Assembly (NCBI GenBank): GCA_030695205.1
Contig: JAUYTN010000007.1
Coordinates: 148,329-212,328 of the forward strand
Direction: 5' to 3'
DNA: 64,000 nt
Origin: Burkholderiaceae bacterium
GTDB taxonomy: Bacteria; Pseudomonadota; Gammaproteobacteria; Burkholderiales; Burkholderiaceae_C
Part shown: positions 1-10,184 of the stretch, in pieces
How the letters are laid out: every line of letters starts with the position of its first letter
How positions within the stretch are numbered: the stretch's first letter is position 1
Position numbers and translations under genes: made by a program
The notes under the pieces: generated by a model
Told to the model about the DNA's origin: nothing
Database searches by the model: none
The model's input: only the letters and a program-made list of their open reading frames with translations

Positions 1-1
1 A

Positions 2-271
2 GCGCTGGATGCAGCCACGCGCCATCGTGCGGCGCTCGAAATCGGCGACCGCTTGGGCCACGATGTCGATCTGCTGGATTTCCATGCGGAGCACACCCTC
101 ATGCAAGCACAGGTGCTGGCAACCGGTCGGCTGCTGTTTGCCCAAGAGCCTGCGCAATTGCTGGCCTACGTGGGACACACCATGACCGAATACCAGCACA
201 TGCAAGACTGGCGACAACCCATGGTGACCGACATGGCCCGCCGTATGGCACACCAGGTGCCCACACCATGA
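2..271 (+). CDS. MntA-like nucleotidyltransferase antitoxin, C-terminal part
   Basis: This is the 3' end of a gene that begins before the window; the frame is open from base 2. The visible 89 residues include EIGDRLGHDVDLLDF and then QVLATGRLLF, the pattern seen in the C-terminal half of small MNT-fold nucleotidyltransferases (MntA/DUF4111-like). In the known MntA-HepT systems this protein AMPylates and neutralises the HEPN toxin. The stop codon overlaps the start of the next gene by 4 bp, so the two are translationally coupled. The catalytic GSxxxGxxxxxSDxD region would lie upstream and cannot be seen. The call rests on the partner gene as much as on the fragment itself. Confidence 0.7.
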   Translation, partial: ALDAATRHRAALEIGDRLGHDVDLLDFHAEHTLMQAQVLATGRLLFAQEPAQLLAYVGHTMTEYQHMQDWRQPMVTDMARRMAHQVPTP

Positions 272-708
272 GCACCCACGACACAAGCCTGATCGATGCC
301 CTGGCGCAAAAAGCGGCCAAAGTTGAGCGTTGCGTGGCGCGAGCCCGCCAAGAGTTGGCGGCATCGGCCAATTTTGAGACCGACTTCACCCGCCAAGATG
401 CGGCAATCCTCAATATCCAACGCGCCTGCGAGCTGACCTTGGACATGGGCAACATGATCGTGCGCCACTTGGCGCTGGGGTTGCCGCGCAGCAGCCGCGA
501 TGTGTTTGGGTTGCTGGCCCAACACGGCTGGGTGGACAAAGATCAGGCCACGACGCTGCAGCACATGGTCGGCTTTCGAAACATCGCCGTGCACGAATAC
601 GATGCACTCGACATGGCAATTGTTCGCAGCATCATTGAAAAAGACCTTCAGCAAATCCTTCAATTTGCAGGGCAAGTAGTTTTGAAACTCTCCAACGCAC
701 CCACATGA
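268..708 (+). CDS. HepT-like HEPN ribonuclease toxin (DUF86)
   Basis: This 146-aa, probably all-helical protein belongs to the DUF86/HepT group of HEPN toxins. The diagnostic motif RNIAVHEY near residue 110 fits RX4HXY, which holds the RNase residues (Arg, His) and the Tyr that MntA-type partners AMPylate in characterised systems. It starts by an ATGA overlap with the nucleotidyltransferase fragment and ends by an ATGA overlap with the DUF1330 gene. The toxin-antitoxin pair is therefore wedged into a housekeeping cluster rather than standing alone. RNA cleavage is expected from the family and is not shown by sequence alone. Confidence 0.85.
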   Translation: MSTHDTSLIDALAQKAAKVERCVARARQELAASANFETDFTRQDAAILNIQRACELTLDMGNMIVRHLALGLPRSSRDVFGLLAQHGWVDKDQATTLQHMVGFRNIAVHEYDALDMAIVRSIIEKDLQQILQFAGQVVLKLSNAPT

Positions 709-998
709 CCGCTGCTTACATCATTGCCGACGTCACCGTCACCAACCCCGACCAGATGGCGAAATACCGCGAGTGGAGCACCAAAGCCATGCAAGAGTTT
801 GGCGCCGAGGTGCTGGTGCGCGGTGGGGCCATCGAGGTGCTGGAAGGCCCCTGGCAGCCCACCCGCCTCGTGGTCATGAAATTTCCCACCATGGAGCAGG
901 CCAAGGCCATGTACCACAGCGACACCTACACCCATGCCCGCAGCGTGCGCGAGGGCGCAGGCGTGATGCGAATGGTCGTGGTGGATGGCGTGGCCTGA
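705..998 (+). CDS. DUF1330 domain-containing protein
   Basis: This is a 97-aa dimeric alpha-beta barrel-type protein of the DUF1330 family. Typical features are the opening strand AAYIIADVTVTNPDQMAKY, the GGAIEVLEGPW segment and the RLVVMKFPTMEQAKAMY block. The length is normal for the family. No enzymatic role is established. In many Comamonadaceae a gene like this lies between kdsA and eno, and here it lies directly upstream of eno (71 bp gap). The start overlaps the HepT-like gene by 4 bp. Confidence 0.85.
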   Translation: MTAAYIIADVTVTNPDQMAKYREWSTKAMQEFGAEVLVRGGAIEVLEGPWQPTRLVVMKFPTMEQAKAMYHSDTYTHARSVREGAGVMRMVVVDGVA

Positions 999-1060
999 GA
1001 GGCAAAGAGTCTCTCGCCCAGTTCCTGTTAACCCGAATCACCAACCTCCCCCTGACTTAG

Positions 1061-2353
<1,293 letters not shown>

Positions 2354-2358
2354 AGCAG

Positions 2359-2377
2359 CAGTGGCCCACGGCCACTG
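2359..2377 (+). other. Perfect hairpin between eno and ftsB
   Basis: An 8-bp perfect stem (CAGTGGCC/GGCCACTG) with a CAC loop begins 6 bases after the eno stop codon. No T-run follows, so it is not a classical intrinsic terminator. It could act as an mRNA 3'-end stabiliser or processing site that partly separates eno from ftsB. The role is inferred. Confidence 0.4.
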
Positions 2378-2432
2378 AGCCACCCTGCCCAGCCGCAGCG
2401 CCGCCCGCACCCACCTACCTGAGGCCACCACC

Positions 2433-2717
2433 ATGCCTGCCCGTCTGGTGTTTGTGCTGCTGCTGGCCTTGCTGGGCTGGTTGCAGGCCCAGCTGTGGCT
2501 GGGCCGTGGCAGCGTGGGCAAGGTGGAGGCCATGCGGGTGGAGCTGGAGCGGGTTACCCAGGCCAACCAGCAGGCGCGCTGGCGCAACGAGCAGCTGGCC
2601 AACGAGGTGCTGGACCTCAAAGAGGGCCTGGAAATCATCGAAGAGAAAGCCCGCATGGAGTTGGGCATGGTCAAGCCCAACGAGTTGCTGGTCCAAATCG
2701 CGCAGGGCAAGCGTTGA
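2433..2717 (+). CDS. ftsB: Cell division protein FtsB (septum formation initiator)
   Basis: FtsB is a small bitopic membrane protein that joins FtsL and FtsQ in the divisome. This 94-aa protein has one N-terminal membrane segment (LVFVLLLALLGWLQAQLWLG), a coiled coil (residues about 30-75, VEAMRVELERVTQANQQA onward) and the C-terminal EEKARMELGMVKPNE typical of FtsB. The length matches the family. It follows eno, and its TGA overlaps the TTG start of the next gene (TTGA). Confidence 0.93.
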   Translation: MPARLVFVLLLALLGWLQAQLWLGRGSVGKVEAMRVELERVTQANQQARWRNEQLANEVLDLKEGLEIIEEKARMELGMVKPNELLVQIAQGKR

Positions 2718-3514
2718 ATATTGCACTGCTGGGCGCTGAAAGCAGCGGCAAAAGCCAGCTGGCGCAGGCCCTGGTGCAGGAGCTGCACGCCTTGCTGCCC
2801 TCCCCAGACCGCGGTGGCCCCACGGTGACCCTGGTGCCCGAGGCGCTGCGCAGCTGGTGTGTGGCGCATGGCCGTACCCCGCAGGCCCACGAACAGGCCT
2901 CTGTGGCCGAGATGCAGCTCGCCGCGCTACACGCCGCACAGGCAGACGGTGGGCCAGGCGCCTGGGTGGTGTCGGACACCACCCCGCTGCAGACCGCGGT
3001 GTACAGCGAGCACTACTTCAGCGACGCCTCACTCACCGCCTGGGCGCACCACGCCCATCGGCAACACCACGCGCCCGGGCAGGGCCTGACCCTGCTCATG
3101 GGACTGGACCTGCCCTGGCAAGCCGACGGCCCCTGGCGAGATGGCCCTGCGGTGCAGCAGGCCATTGATGCGCTGCTGCGCACCCACCTGCAGCAGCTTG
3201 GCCTACCGTTCCAAACCATCTACGGGCACGGCACACACCGGGTGGGGGCAGCTCTGCAAGCGGTGGCCGCTGCCCTGCCGACCGCCTTGCACGCAGCCCA
3301 GACCAGCTGGAAGGACTCTTTAGTTACAAGAGCAAACTATCTATTACAGACAAGCGATAGAGTGCTTTTTCATTCAAAAATGATGCCTGTGTGCGAGGCC
3401 TGTTCCGACCCCGACTGCGAGCACACCCTGTTCACCCGGCTGCTGTCACAGCGGCCGACCCGGGCGGTCAATGCGCGCTTGGTTCCACCGGCGGAGAAGC
3501 CAGCGGCTGGGTAA
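2714..3514 (+). CDS. NadR/Ttd14-like AAA ATPase
   Basis: The protein (266 aa from the TTG at 2714) opens NIALLGAESSGKSQLAQAL, with a Walker A motif GAESSGKS in the position found in NadR-type ribosylnicotinamide kinase and AAA_28 proteins. A segment WVVSDTTPLQTAVYSEHYF follows, resembling the Walker B/lid part of that family. The start is chosen because TTG overlaps the ftsB stop and places the P-loop at the N terminus. A family-repeat insert (about 3313-3382) makes an AT-rich patch that reads through as SLVTRANYLLQTSDRV. The C terminus has a small Cys/His cluster CEACSDPDCEH. The 3' end overlaps hslO by 47 bp tail to tail. The substrate is unknown; nicotinamide riboside is the family guess. 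Confidence 0.7.
   Translation: MNIALLGAESSGKSQLAQALVQELHALLPSPDRGGPTVTLVPEALRSWCVAHGRTPQAHEQASVAEMQLAALHAAQADGGPGAWVVSDTTPLQTAVYSEHYFSDASLTAWAHHAHRQHHAPGQGLTLLMGLDLPWQADGPWRDGPAVQQAIDALLRTHLQQLGLPFQTIYGHGTHRVGAALQAVAAALPTALHAAQTSWKDSLVTRANYLLQTSDRVLFHSKMMPVCEACSDPDCEHTLFTRLLSQRPTRAVNARLVPPAEKPAAG
3313..3382 (-). repeat. Interspersed CGCTTG repeat, copy 1 (inside NadR-like gene)
   Basis: This AT-rich element lies inside the NadR-like coding sequence. Read on the minus strand it carries TTTTTGAATG, then CGCTTGTCTG, then a degenerate AGCTA-like end, as in the other copies. It keeps the host frame open. Confidence 0.6.
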
Positions 3515-4460
3515 AGACCTGGGCGGCATCAACCGCATCAAAGCGGTAGCGCGCACCACAAAACTCGCAGCCCACGTCCACCTCGCCGCGCTCGGCCACC
3601 ACCGACTCCACCTCGGCCACCCCCAGGCTGCGCAGCATGCCAGCCACCCGCTCGCGCGAGCAGCGGCAGGCAAAGTGGGGTCCGGTGTCACCCGCTTTGG
3701 GTTCAAACCGGGTGAGGGGCTCCTCCCAGAACAGGCGGTGCAGCACGGTGTCCACATCCAGCGTGAGCAACTCCTCGCGCTTCAGGCTGGACGCCAGGAT
3801 AGCGATGCGGTTGTAGTCCTCGTTGCGGCCAATGGCGTCTTCGTGCGCCAGCGCCGCGCTGCTGCCTTGCAAATTGGCCTCGCCCTTGATGGGCAGGCGC
3901 TGGATCAACAACCCGGCTGCCAGATCCTGGTTGGCCGCCAGCACCAGCCGGGTGTCGAGCTGTTCGCTTTGCAGCATGTAGTGCGACAGTACCTCGGCCA
4001 CCTGCTCGATGCGTTGGCCTGCGTCATCGAACAGGGGAACCACGCCCTGGTAGGGCTGCTGACCCGGCAGGCGGTCCAATGGGTCGAGCGTGATGGCACA
4101 ACGCCCCTGGTTGTGCACATTCACCAACTGGCTCAGGCCCACCTCGGCCAGGCTGCCGCTGGGCACCTCGCCCACCACCGTGGCGGTCGCCCGCACCGAC
4201 AAATCGGGCTGCACCTCAGCGACGGCCAGCTTGAGCGGGCCGTCGCCCATGATCTGCAGCACCAGTGCGCCATTGAACTTGATGTTGGCCTGCATCAGCA
4301 CCGCCGCGGCGGTCATCTCGCCCAGCAACTCGGTCACGGCCTGGGGGTAGGCACCGGCCTGCTCCCGGCGCGCCAGCATGTCGCGCCAGGCATCACCCAG
4401 GCGCACCACCATACCGCGCACCGGCTGGCCATCGAACAAAAACGTGTGCAATTCAGACAT
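3468..4460 (-). CDS. hslO: Redox-regulated chaperone Hsp33
   Basis: Hsp33 is a cytosolic holdase chaperone switched on by oxidation of its zinc-bound cysteines. This 330-aa product starts MSELHTFLFDGQPVRGMVV and contains the family segments GEMTAAAVLMQANIKFNGAL and LMQSEQLDTRLVLA-like core. Its C-terminal switch has the CRC pair (FACRCSRERV) and the CEFC pair, giving the CXC/CXXC zinc site. The start at 4460 is preferred because the N terminus aligns with Hsp33; upstream in-frame codons run into the carbonic anhydrase gene. It is 11 bp downstream of the gamma carbonic anhydrase gene and likely shares its transcript. Confidence 0.95.
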   Translation of the reverse strand: MSELHTFLFDGQPVRGMVVRLGDAWRDMLARREQAGAYPQAVTELLGEMTAAAVLMQANIKFNGALVLQIMGDGPLKLAVAEVQPDLSVRATATVVGEVPSGSLAEVGLSQLVNVHNQGRCAITLDPLDRLPGQQPYQGVVPLFDDAGQRIEQVAEVLSHYMLQSEQLDTRLVLAANQDLAAGLLIQRLPIKGEANLQGSSAALAHEDAIGRNEDYNRIAILASSLKREELLTLDVDTVLHRLFWEEPLTRFEPKAGDTGPHFACRCSRERVAGMLRSLGVAEVESVVAERGEVDVGCEFCGARYRFDAVDAAQVFTQPLASPPVEPSAH

Positions 4461-4471
4461 CGGGGTTCCCC

Positions 4472-4996
4472 TCAGGCCAGCTTGGTCAGGCCAGAGCGAA
4501 AGCGCTGGGCGTTGGCGATGTAGTGCTGCGCGCTGCGGCGCAGGCCCTCCATCTGCTCGGGCGTGAGCTGGCGGACCACGCGCGCGGGGCTGCCCACGAT
4601 CATGGAACCATCCGGAAACACCTTCCCCTCGGTGACCAGCGAACCTGCACCCACCAGGCAGTGGTTGCCGATCTGTGCCCCATTGAGCACCACGGCCCCT
4701 ATGCCAATCAGCGACTCGTCGCCAATGGTGCAGCCGTGCAGCATCACGCCGTGGCCCACCGTCACATGTTTGCCCACGGTCAGGGGCTGGCCCACATCGC
4801 TGTGGAGCACGCAGGCATCCTGGATGTTGCTGCCCTCGCCGATGGCAATGGGCTCGTTGTCCCCGCGAATGACGGTCCCAAACCACACGCTGGTGTCGGC
4901 CGCCAGGTGCACATTGCCCATGACCTCGGCGCTGTCGGCCACATAGGCGCTGGGATGGACCTGCGGGGCGATGGATTCAAGTTGGTAAATGCTCAT
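4472..4996 (-). CDS. Gamma-class carbonic anhydrase family protein
   Basis: This 174-aa left-handed beta-helix protein belongs to the gamma carbonic anhydrase/YrdA group. The hexapeptide-repeat ladder is clear (ADSAEVMGNVHLAADTSVW, GDNEPIAIGEGSNIQDACVL). The metal-site histidines are present in VLHSDVG and VGHGVMLHGCTIGDE. Family members are trimeric, zinc-dependent and often of uncertain activity. The start at 4996 lies only 16 bp from the start of the divergent DUF455 gene, so the two promoters must overlap coding sequence. hslO follows on the same strand. Confidence 0.9.
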   Translation of the reverse strand: MSIYQLESIAPQVHPSAYVADSAEVMGNVHLAADTSVWFGTVIRGDNEPIAIGEGSNIQDACVLHSDVGQPLTVGKHVTVGHGVMLHGCTIGDESLIGIGAVVLNGAQIGNHCLVGAGSLVTEGKVFPDGSMIVGSPARVVRQLTPEQMEGLRRSAQHYIANAQRFRSGLTKLA

Positions 4997-5012
4997 TTCT
5001 ACAATTGTAGGG

Positions 5013-5870
5013 ATGGCCCCCACCACCCCTACCGAATCAGTCACCACCCTGCGGGCACGCGCTTTGGAGGTGCTGTGCACCCAGCATGTGGCCGACAAAT
5101 GTGCCCAGGCGCAGCAATTGGCCCTGGAGGCTTTGCGGCCCGGTGTACCCTGGGGCGAGCAGGCCGAGTTGGAGCCACCACACGGGCAACTGCCCGGCCG
5201 TCCCGAGCGACCCGAGCTGATTGACCCCGCCCAGGTACCCACCCGCTCACCCTTTACTCCCGAGGGCCGGGCGGCGCTGCTGCACGCCATTTGCCACATT
5301 GAATTCAACGCCATCAACCTGGCGCTGGATGCGGTGTGGCGCTTTGCGGGCATGCCCCAGGCCTTTTATGCCGACTGGTTGCGGGTGGCGGGCGAAGAGG
5401 CTCAGCACTTTGAGATGCTGCACACCCTCTTGCAGGAACTGCGCGGCCCCAGTGGGGAGCGCTGGCAGTACGGCAGCTTTGCTGCCCACGACGGGCTGTG
5501 GGCCATGTGCGAAAAAACCGCCCACGACCGCACCGCCCGCATGGCCCTGGTGCCGCGCACCCTGGAGGCCCGAGGCCTGGATGCCACGCCACTCATACAG
5601 GCGAAGCTGCGCAAGGTCAACACGCCCGATGCGCTGGCCATGTGCGATGCACTCGACACCATCCTGCGTGACGAAATCGGGCATGTGGCGGTGGGCAACC
5701 GCTGGTACGGCTGGCTGTGTCAGCAAAACGGGCTGGAGCCGGTTGCACACTACCGAAGCCTGGCGCGCGAGTTCCAGGCTCCTCGCTTGCGCCCACCGTT
5801 CAACACCGAGGCGCGCAAGCGGGCCGGGTTCAGCGACGATGAGCTGGCCTACCTGCTCGGCACCGGTTAG
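5013..5870 (+). CDS. DUF455 ferritin-like protein
   Basis: The 285-aa protein belongs to DUF455, a ferritin-like diiron-type helical family of unknown role. Likely metal-ligand patterns are visible as HAICHIEFNAINLALD, AGEEAQHFEMLH and DEIGHVAVGNRWY, giving repeated E...EXXH motifs. The ATG at 5013 (MAPTTPTESV) is preferred over 4989, which would overlap the divergent carbonic anhydrase gene. A similar protein is linked to MiaE-like tRNA hydroxylases by fold, but the substrate here cannot be read from sequence. Confidence 0.85.
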   Translation: MAPTTPTESVTTLRARALEVLCTQHVADKCAQAQQLALEALRPGVPWGEQAELEPPHGQLPGRPERPELIDPAQVPTRSPFTPEGRAALLHAICHIEFNAINLALDAVWRFAGMPQAFYADWLRVAGEEAQHFEMLHTLLQELRGPSGERWQYGSFAAHDGLWAMCEKTAHDRTARMALVPRTLEARGLDATPLIQAKLRKVNTPDALAMCDALDTILRDEIGHVAVGNRWYGWLCQQNGLEPVAHYRSLAREFQAPRLRPPFNTEARKRAGFSDDELAYLLGTG

Positions 5871-6023
5871 GTTTTTTTATTTCTTAGCGACTTCAGCTTC
5901 GTAAGACATTGGTAATTCCACGTACATAGCATGCGCTCCAACCGCTGGGGTCCGTGCCATGGTGCTGCGCTGCGCAGACCGGGCATGGACTCGGACAGAG
6001 GTCAACAATCAACTGGAGACGCC

Positions 6024-6332
6024 ATGGAAATGGACCTAGCCCACCGGATAGCCGCGCATCCGAAATACCAAGAGCTCAAGAGAAAGCGCACCAGCTTTGG
6101 CTGGCTGCTCACCGCGCTGATGATGATCGTTTACTACGGTTTCATCCTGCTGGTGGCTTTCAACAAAGAATTTCTGACCCAAAAAATCGGCCCTGGCGTC
6201 ATGACGCTGGGCATGCCCATTGGCCTGGGCGTGATTGTGTTCACCGTGGTCATCACCGGTATTTATGTGCGTCGTGCCAACAGCGAATTTGACGACCTGA
6301 CCGAAGACATCAAAAAGGCGGTCACCAAATGA
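6024..6332 (+). CDS. DUF485 membrane protein, ActP partner
   Basis: This is a 102-aa inner-membrane protein with two hydrophobic helices ([19 protein letters not shown] and [19 protein letters not shown]), the layout of DUF485 (YjcH-like). The preceding AACTGGAGAC supplies a ribosome binding site for the ATG at 6024. The stop overlaps the actP start by 4 bp. Genes of this family nearly always precede actP, and the protein is presumed to help the symporter, although its biochemical role is not established. Confidence 0.92.
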   Translation: MEMDLAHRIAAHPKYQELKRKRTSFGWLLTALMMIVYYGFILLVAFNKEFLTQKIGPGVMTLGMPIGLGVIVFTVVITGIYVRRANSEFDDLTEDIKKAVTK

Positions 6333-8086
6333 AGCGCTCCACCCAACTCCTCGCCCTGCTGGGCATGCTCATGGCCAGCGCCGGGGCAATGGCCGCTGGT
6401 GCCGACCTCGGCCAGGCCGAAAAGCAAGCCACCAACTGGACGGCCATCGCCATGTTCGGTGTGTTCGTCGCCGGCACGATGTTCATCACCAAATGGGCTG
6501 CGGCCAAAACGAAATCGGCTTCCGACTTCTACACCGCCGGCGGTGGCATCACCGGTTTCCAGAACGGCTTGGCCATTGCGGGCGACTACATGTCGGCTGC
6601 GTCGTTCCTCGGTATTTCCGCTGCCGTGATGGCCAGCGGTTTTGACGGCTTGATCTTCTCCATCGGCTTTCTGGTGGGCTGGCCTGTCATCACCTTCCTG
6701 ATGGCCGAGCGCCTGCGCAACCTGGGCAAGTTCACGTTTGCCGACGTGGCCGCCTTCCGCTTCAGCCAGACCCCCATCCGCGTGTTTGCCGCTTCCGGCA
6801 CGCTCGTGGTGGTGGCCTTCTACCTGATTGCCCAGATGGTGGGCGCCGGTCAGCTGATCAAGCTGCTGTTTGGCCTGGAGTACTACCTGGCAGTGATCAT
6901 CGTGGGTGGCCTGATGATGGTGTACGTGCTGTTTGGCGGCATGACCGCCACCACCTGGGTGCAGATCATCAAGGCTGTGCTGCTGTTGGGCGGTGCATCG
7001 TTCATGGCGGCCATGGTGCTGGCCAGGTTTGGTTTCAGCCCTGAAGCCATGTTTGCCGAAGCCATCCGGATCAAGACCGATCTGGCCACCACAGGCCTGC
7101 TGGCCGAGGCCCTCAAGACCGACCCTGCGGCCACCGCCGACACCGTCGCTGCGGCCGCTGCGGCCAAGGGCTTCTCCATCATGGGACCTGGCTCGTTCGT
7201 GAAAGACCCCATCTCGGCCATCTCCTTCGGTATGGCCCTGATGTTCGGCACCGCCGGTTTGCCACACATCCTGATGCGCTTCTTCACCGTGCCCAACGCC
7301 AAGGAAGCCCGCAAATCCGTGCTGTGGGCCACCACCTGGATCGGCTACTTCTACATGCTGACCTTCATCATTGGTTTCGGCGCCATCAGCTTCGTGCTGA
7401 CCAACCCCGAGTTCCTGGATGCCAAGGGCGCCTTGAAGGGCGGCGGCAACATGGCGGCCATTCACCTGGCCAATGCGGTGGGTGGCAACGTGTTCCTGGG
7501 CTTCATTTCTGCCGTGGCCTTTGCCACCATCCTGGCGGTGGTGGCTGGCCTGACGCTGTCTGGCGCGTCTGCGGTGTCTCACGACATCTACGCCACGGTG
7601 ATCAAGAAGGGCAAAGCAGACAGCGCAGCCGAGCTGAAAGTCTCCCGCTTCACCACCGTTGCACTGGGCGTTCTGGCCGTGACCTTGGGCATTGCCTTTG
7701 AGAAGCAGAACATCGCGTTCATGGTGTCGCTGGCCTTCGCCATTGCGGCATCGGCCAATTTTCCGGTGCTGTTCATGTCTGTGCTGTGGAAAGACTGCAC
7801 CACCAAGGGCGCCGTCATTGGTGGCTTCCTGGGCTTGGTGTCGTCCGTGGCCCTGACCGTGGTGTCGCCCTCGGTGTGGGAAGCCACACTGGGCAACCCC
7901 AAAGGCTCAGCCTGGTTCCCCTACACCTCGCCGGCCCTGTTCTCCATGACCATCGGTTTTGTTGGCATCTGGCTGTTCTCCATCCTGGACAACAGCGCGC
8001 GCGCCAAGGTTGACCGTGCGGGCTTCCTGGCGCAACAGGTGCGCTCCGAAACCGGCATTGGTGCGGACGGTGCCTCTGGCCACTGA
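6329..8086 (+). CDS. actP: Cation/acetate symporter ActP
   Basis: This 585-aa sodium:solute symporter (SSS family) imports acetate and other short carboxylates. A signal-like N terminus ([18 protein letters not shown]) is followed by about 13 membrane helices. The family signatures [21 protein letters not shown] and [21 protein letters not shown] segment are present, as is the conserved [16 protein letters not shown] block. The cytoplasmic C terminus is short. It is coupled by ATGA to the DUF485 gene and followed by a strong terminator, then the cNMP/CBS/nucleotidyltransferase gene. Confidence 0.95.
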   Translation: MKRSTQLLALLGMLMASAGAMAAGADLGQAEKQATNWTAIAMFGVFVAGTMFITKWAAAKTKSASDFYTAGGGITGFQNGLAIAGDYMSAASFLGISAAVMASGFDGLIFSIGFLVGWPVITFLMAERLRNLGKFTFADVAAFRFSQTPIRVFAASGTLVVVAFYLIAQMVGAGQLIKLLFGLEYYLAVIIVGGLMMVYVLFGGMTATTWVQIIKAVLLLGGASFMAAMVLARFGFSPEAMFAEAIRIKTDLATTGLLAEALKTDPAATADTVAAAAAAKGFSIMGPGSFVKDPISAISFGMALMFGTAGLPHILMRFFTVPNAKEARKSVLWATTWIGYFYMLTFIIGFGAISFVLTNPEFLDAKGALKGGGNMAAIHLANAVGGNVFLGFISAVAFATILAVVAGLTLSGASAVSHDIYATVIKKGKADSAAELKVSRFTTVALGVLAVTLGIAFEKQNIAFMVSLAFAIAASANFPVLFMSVLWKDCTTKGAVIGGFLGLVSSVALTVVSPSVWEATLGNPKGSAWFPYTSPALFSMTIGFVGIWLFSILDNSARAKVDRAGFLAQQVRSETGIGADGASGH

Positions 8087-8171
8087 CCCACGCGCCCTGA
8101 CCCGGCGCCCATAGGTTTCAAAAGGTCGTCATCGGTTGCACTGCGATCCAGTTGGGCAGATGATGTTTCAG

Positions 8172-8209
8172 AGGCCGCTGCCACCCCACGGTGTCAGCGG
8201 CCTTTTTTT
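8172..8209 (+). terminator. Rho-independent terminator after actP
   Basis: A perfect 9-bp stem (AGGCCGCTG/CAGCGGCCT) with a 14-nt loop is followed by TTTTTTT. It lies 86 bp after the actP stop and 30 bp before the next gene, so it should separate the transporter transcript from the putative regulator. Confidence 0.9.
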
Positions 8210-8238
8210 GTGGCCGTGCGCCACCCTACCCACAGACC

Positions 8239-10065
8239 ATGCCCACCACGTTCACCTTCAACCACGCGCCCTTTGACTGCCTCAGCCCCACTGAGCGCCA
8301 GTTGGTCCAGCAGACGCTGACTCTGGGCCAATACCCGGCGGGCAGCGTCATCCTGCACCCCGACATGGTCGCCACGCAGATGTACGTGGTCAAACGCGGC
8401 CATGTGGAGCACCTGGAGGGCGCAGAGCGGGTGTCGGTGTATGGGCCGACGGATTGTTTCGCGGCCCGCGCTGCCATGGCTGGTCGCACCACCAGCGTGC
8501 TGACCACGCTGGACGAGGTGACCCTTTACCAATTGCCCCAGGACACCCTCAAAAGCCTGGTGGCCAGCAACAGCCAGTTCAGCGCCATGCTGTTTGCCGA
8601 CCTGTCGCGCCGCCTGTCGGCCGCGACCCATGCCGGCAAAGGGCGGGAATTTCTGTCGCTGATGATGGCCCGTGTGCGAGATGCATACATGCGGCCACCC
8701 TTCATGGTGGACGGCAGCACCGACCTCGTGAGCCTGTGCGCCCAACTGGCCCAACAAGGCCTGACCCACGCCCTGGTGCGCGACACTGGCCCCGACGGCC
8801 AGGCCCGCCTGGGCATGTTCACCACCACCGACCTGCGCGACGCCCTGCTGCGCCCCGTGCCCCCCGCCGAACTGGCGGTGCGCGACGTGGCCCGCTTCGA
8901 CCTCGTGACCGTGACCCCCGAGACCGAGGTGTTCGAAGCGCTGCTGGTCATGATCCGCAACCGGGTCCACCGGGTGCTGGTGCGCGACGGTGACGAGGTG
9001 GTGGGGGTGCTCAGCCAACTCGATCTGATGGGCTTCATCTCCAACCATTCGCACCTAATTGCCCTGCAGCTGCAACAGGCCCGCAGCGTGGACGAAGCGG
9101 TGGCAGCCGCCTGCCAGACCGATGAGCTGATTGCCCTGCTGCACAGTGGTGGCGTCAAGATCGAGGTGATTTCCAGCCTCGTGAGCGAGCTCAACAGCCA
9201 GCTCTTTGAACGGCTATGGCATCTCATTGCCCCACCCGAGCTGGTGGCCAACAGCTGCCTGCTGGTCATGGGCAGCGAGGGCCGGAGCGAACAGATCCTG
9301 AAAACCGACCAGGACAATGCCCTGCTGCTGCGCGATGGGTTTGTCTGCCCCGAGCTGCCGACCATTGCCCAGCGCTTCAACGATGCGCTGGCACGGTGTG
9401 GCTACCCCATGTGCCCAGGCCACATCATGCTGACCAACCCAAAGTGGCGCCAACCCATTGGCGACTTCAAAGCCACGGTGACCGACTGGCTGCTGGGCAG
9501 CCCAGCCGATGGCCCCATGCACCTGGCCATCTTCATGGACGCCCGTGCCGTGGCGGGTGATGTGAACCTGCTGGAACAGGCGCGCCAACACCTGCAGTGG
9601 CTCTTCAATGGCAACGACGCCTTGCTGGCCCGTTTTGCCAGCGCCGTCGAGCAGTTCGAAGAAACCAGCCACTGGTGGGAACGGTGGGCTGAGCTGCTGG
9701 GGCGCGAAGAGCCCACCTTTGACCTCAAAAAACTGGGTACCTTCCCCATCGTGCACGGCGCGCGTGCGCTGGCGTTGCAACGCGGCATTTCTGCGCTGGG
9801 CACCCGGGAGCGCCTGGCGCAGCTCGCCCGCCAGGGCCAGCTGGACACCCGCCTGGCCCAGGACCTGACCGACGCGCTGCACTTCTTGATAGCCCTGCGC
9901 TTGAAACACCAGCTGCAGCAGCGGCAAACGGGCGAGACGCCGCACCAGCACATCCGCCTGTCCGAGCTGGGCACTCTGGAGCGCGACGTGTTTAAAGACT
10001 CGCTGTCCATCGTCAAACGCTTCAAGCAGCACCTGCGCAGCCACTTCAGGCTGGATGCACTGTGA
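8239..10065 (+). CDS. cNMP-binding/CBS-pair/DUF294 nucleotidyltransferase protein
   Basis: The 608-aa cytosolic protein has a cyclic-nucleotide-binding-like domain (residues about 1-115), two CBS domains (about 135-265, with MFTTTDLRDALL and VVGVLSQLDLMGFI) and a DUF294 nucleotidyltransferase core (about 315-450). The core is marked by MGSEGRSEQILKTDQDNALL, which supplies the GS and DxD elements. A DUF294 C-terminal helical domain follows. The ATG at 8239 is chosen because the upstream in-frame start falls inside the actP terminator. Genes of this architecture often follow actP in Beta- and Gammaproteobacteria, suggesting a sensor or modifier in acetate metabolism; the target is unknown. Confidence 0.88.
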   Translation: MPTTFTFNHAPFDCLSPTERQLVQQTLTLGQYPAGSVILHPDMVATQMYVVKRGHVEHLEGAERVSVYGPTDCFAARAAMAGRTTSVLTTLDEVTLYQLPQDTLKSLVASNSQFSAMLFADLSRRLSAATHAGKGREFLSLMMARVRDAYMRPPFMVDGSTDLVSLCAQLAQQGLTHALVRDTGPDGQARLGMFTTTDLRDALLRPVPPAELAVRDVARFDLVTVTPETEVFEALLVMIRNRVHRVLVRDGDEVVGVLSQLDLMGFISNHSHLIALQLQQARSVDEAVAAACQTDELIALLHSGGVKIEVISSLVSELNSQLFERLWHLIAPPELVANSCLLVMGSEGRSEQILKTDQDNALLLRDGFVCPELPTIAQRFNDALARCGYPMCPGHIMLTNPKWRQPIGDFKATVTDWLLGSPADGPMHLAIFMDARAVAGDVNLLEQARQHLQWLFNGNDALLARFASAVEQFEETSHWWERWAELLGREEPTFDLKKLGTFPIVHGARALALQRGISALGTRERLAQLARQGQLDTRLAQDLTDALHFLIALRLKHQLQQRQTGETPHQHIRLSELGTLERDVFKDSLSIVKRFKQHLRSHFRLDAL

Positions 10066-10184
10066 ACCAGTCGCCCTTGGAGCCAGGTTGTGCGAGCGAC
10101 TTGCTGAGCCCCATCGACACCCAAACGAAGCTCAACCAGGAGCCCCATGCCACACTTGAAGCCCCGATCTCAGAAAGCTGAACC

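Noticed and set aside
10062..10184. Small GTG frame (40 aa) between DUF294 and the small membrane protein
   Set aside because: No recognisable features, no ribosome binding site and no conservation could be judged.
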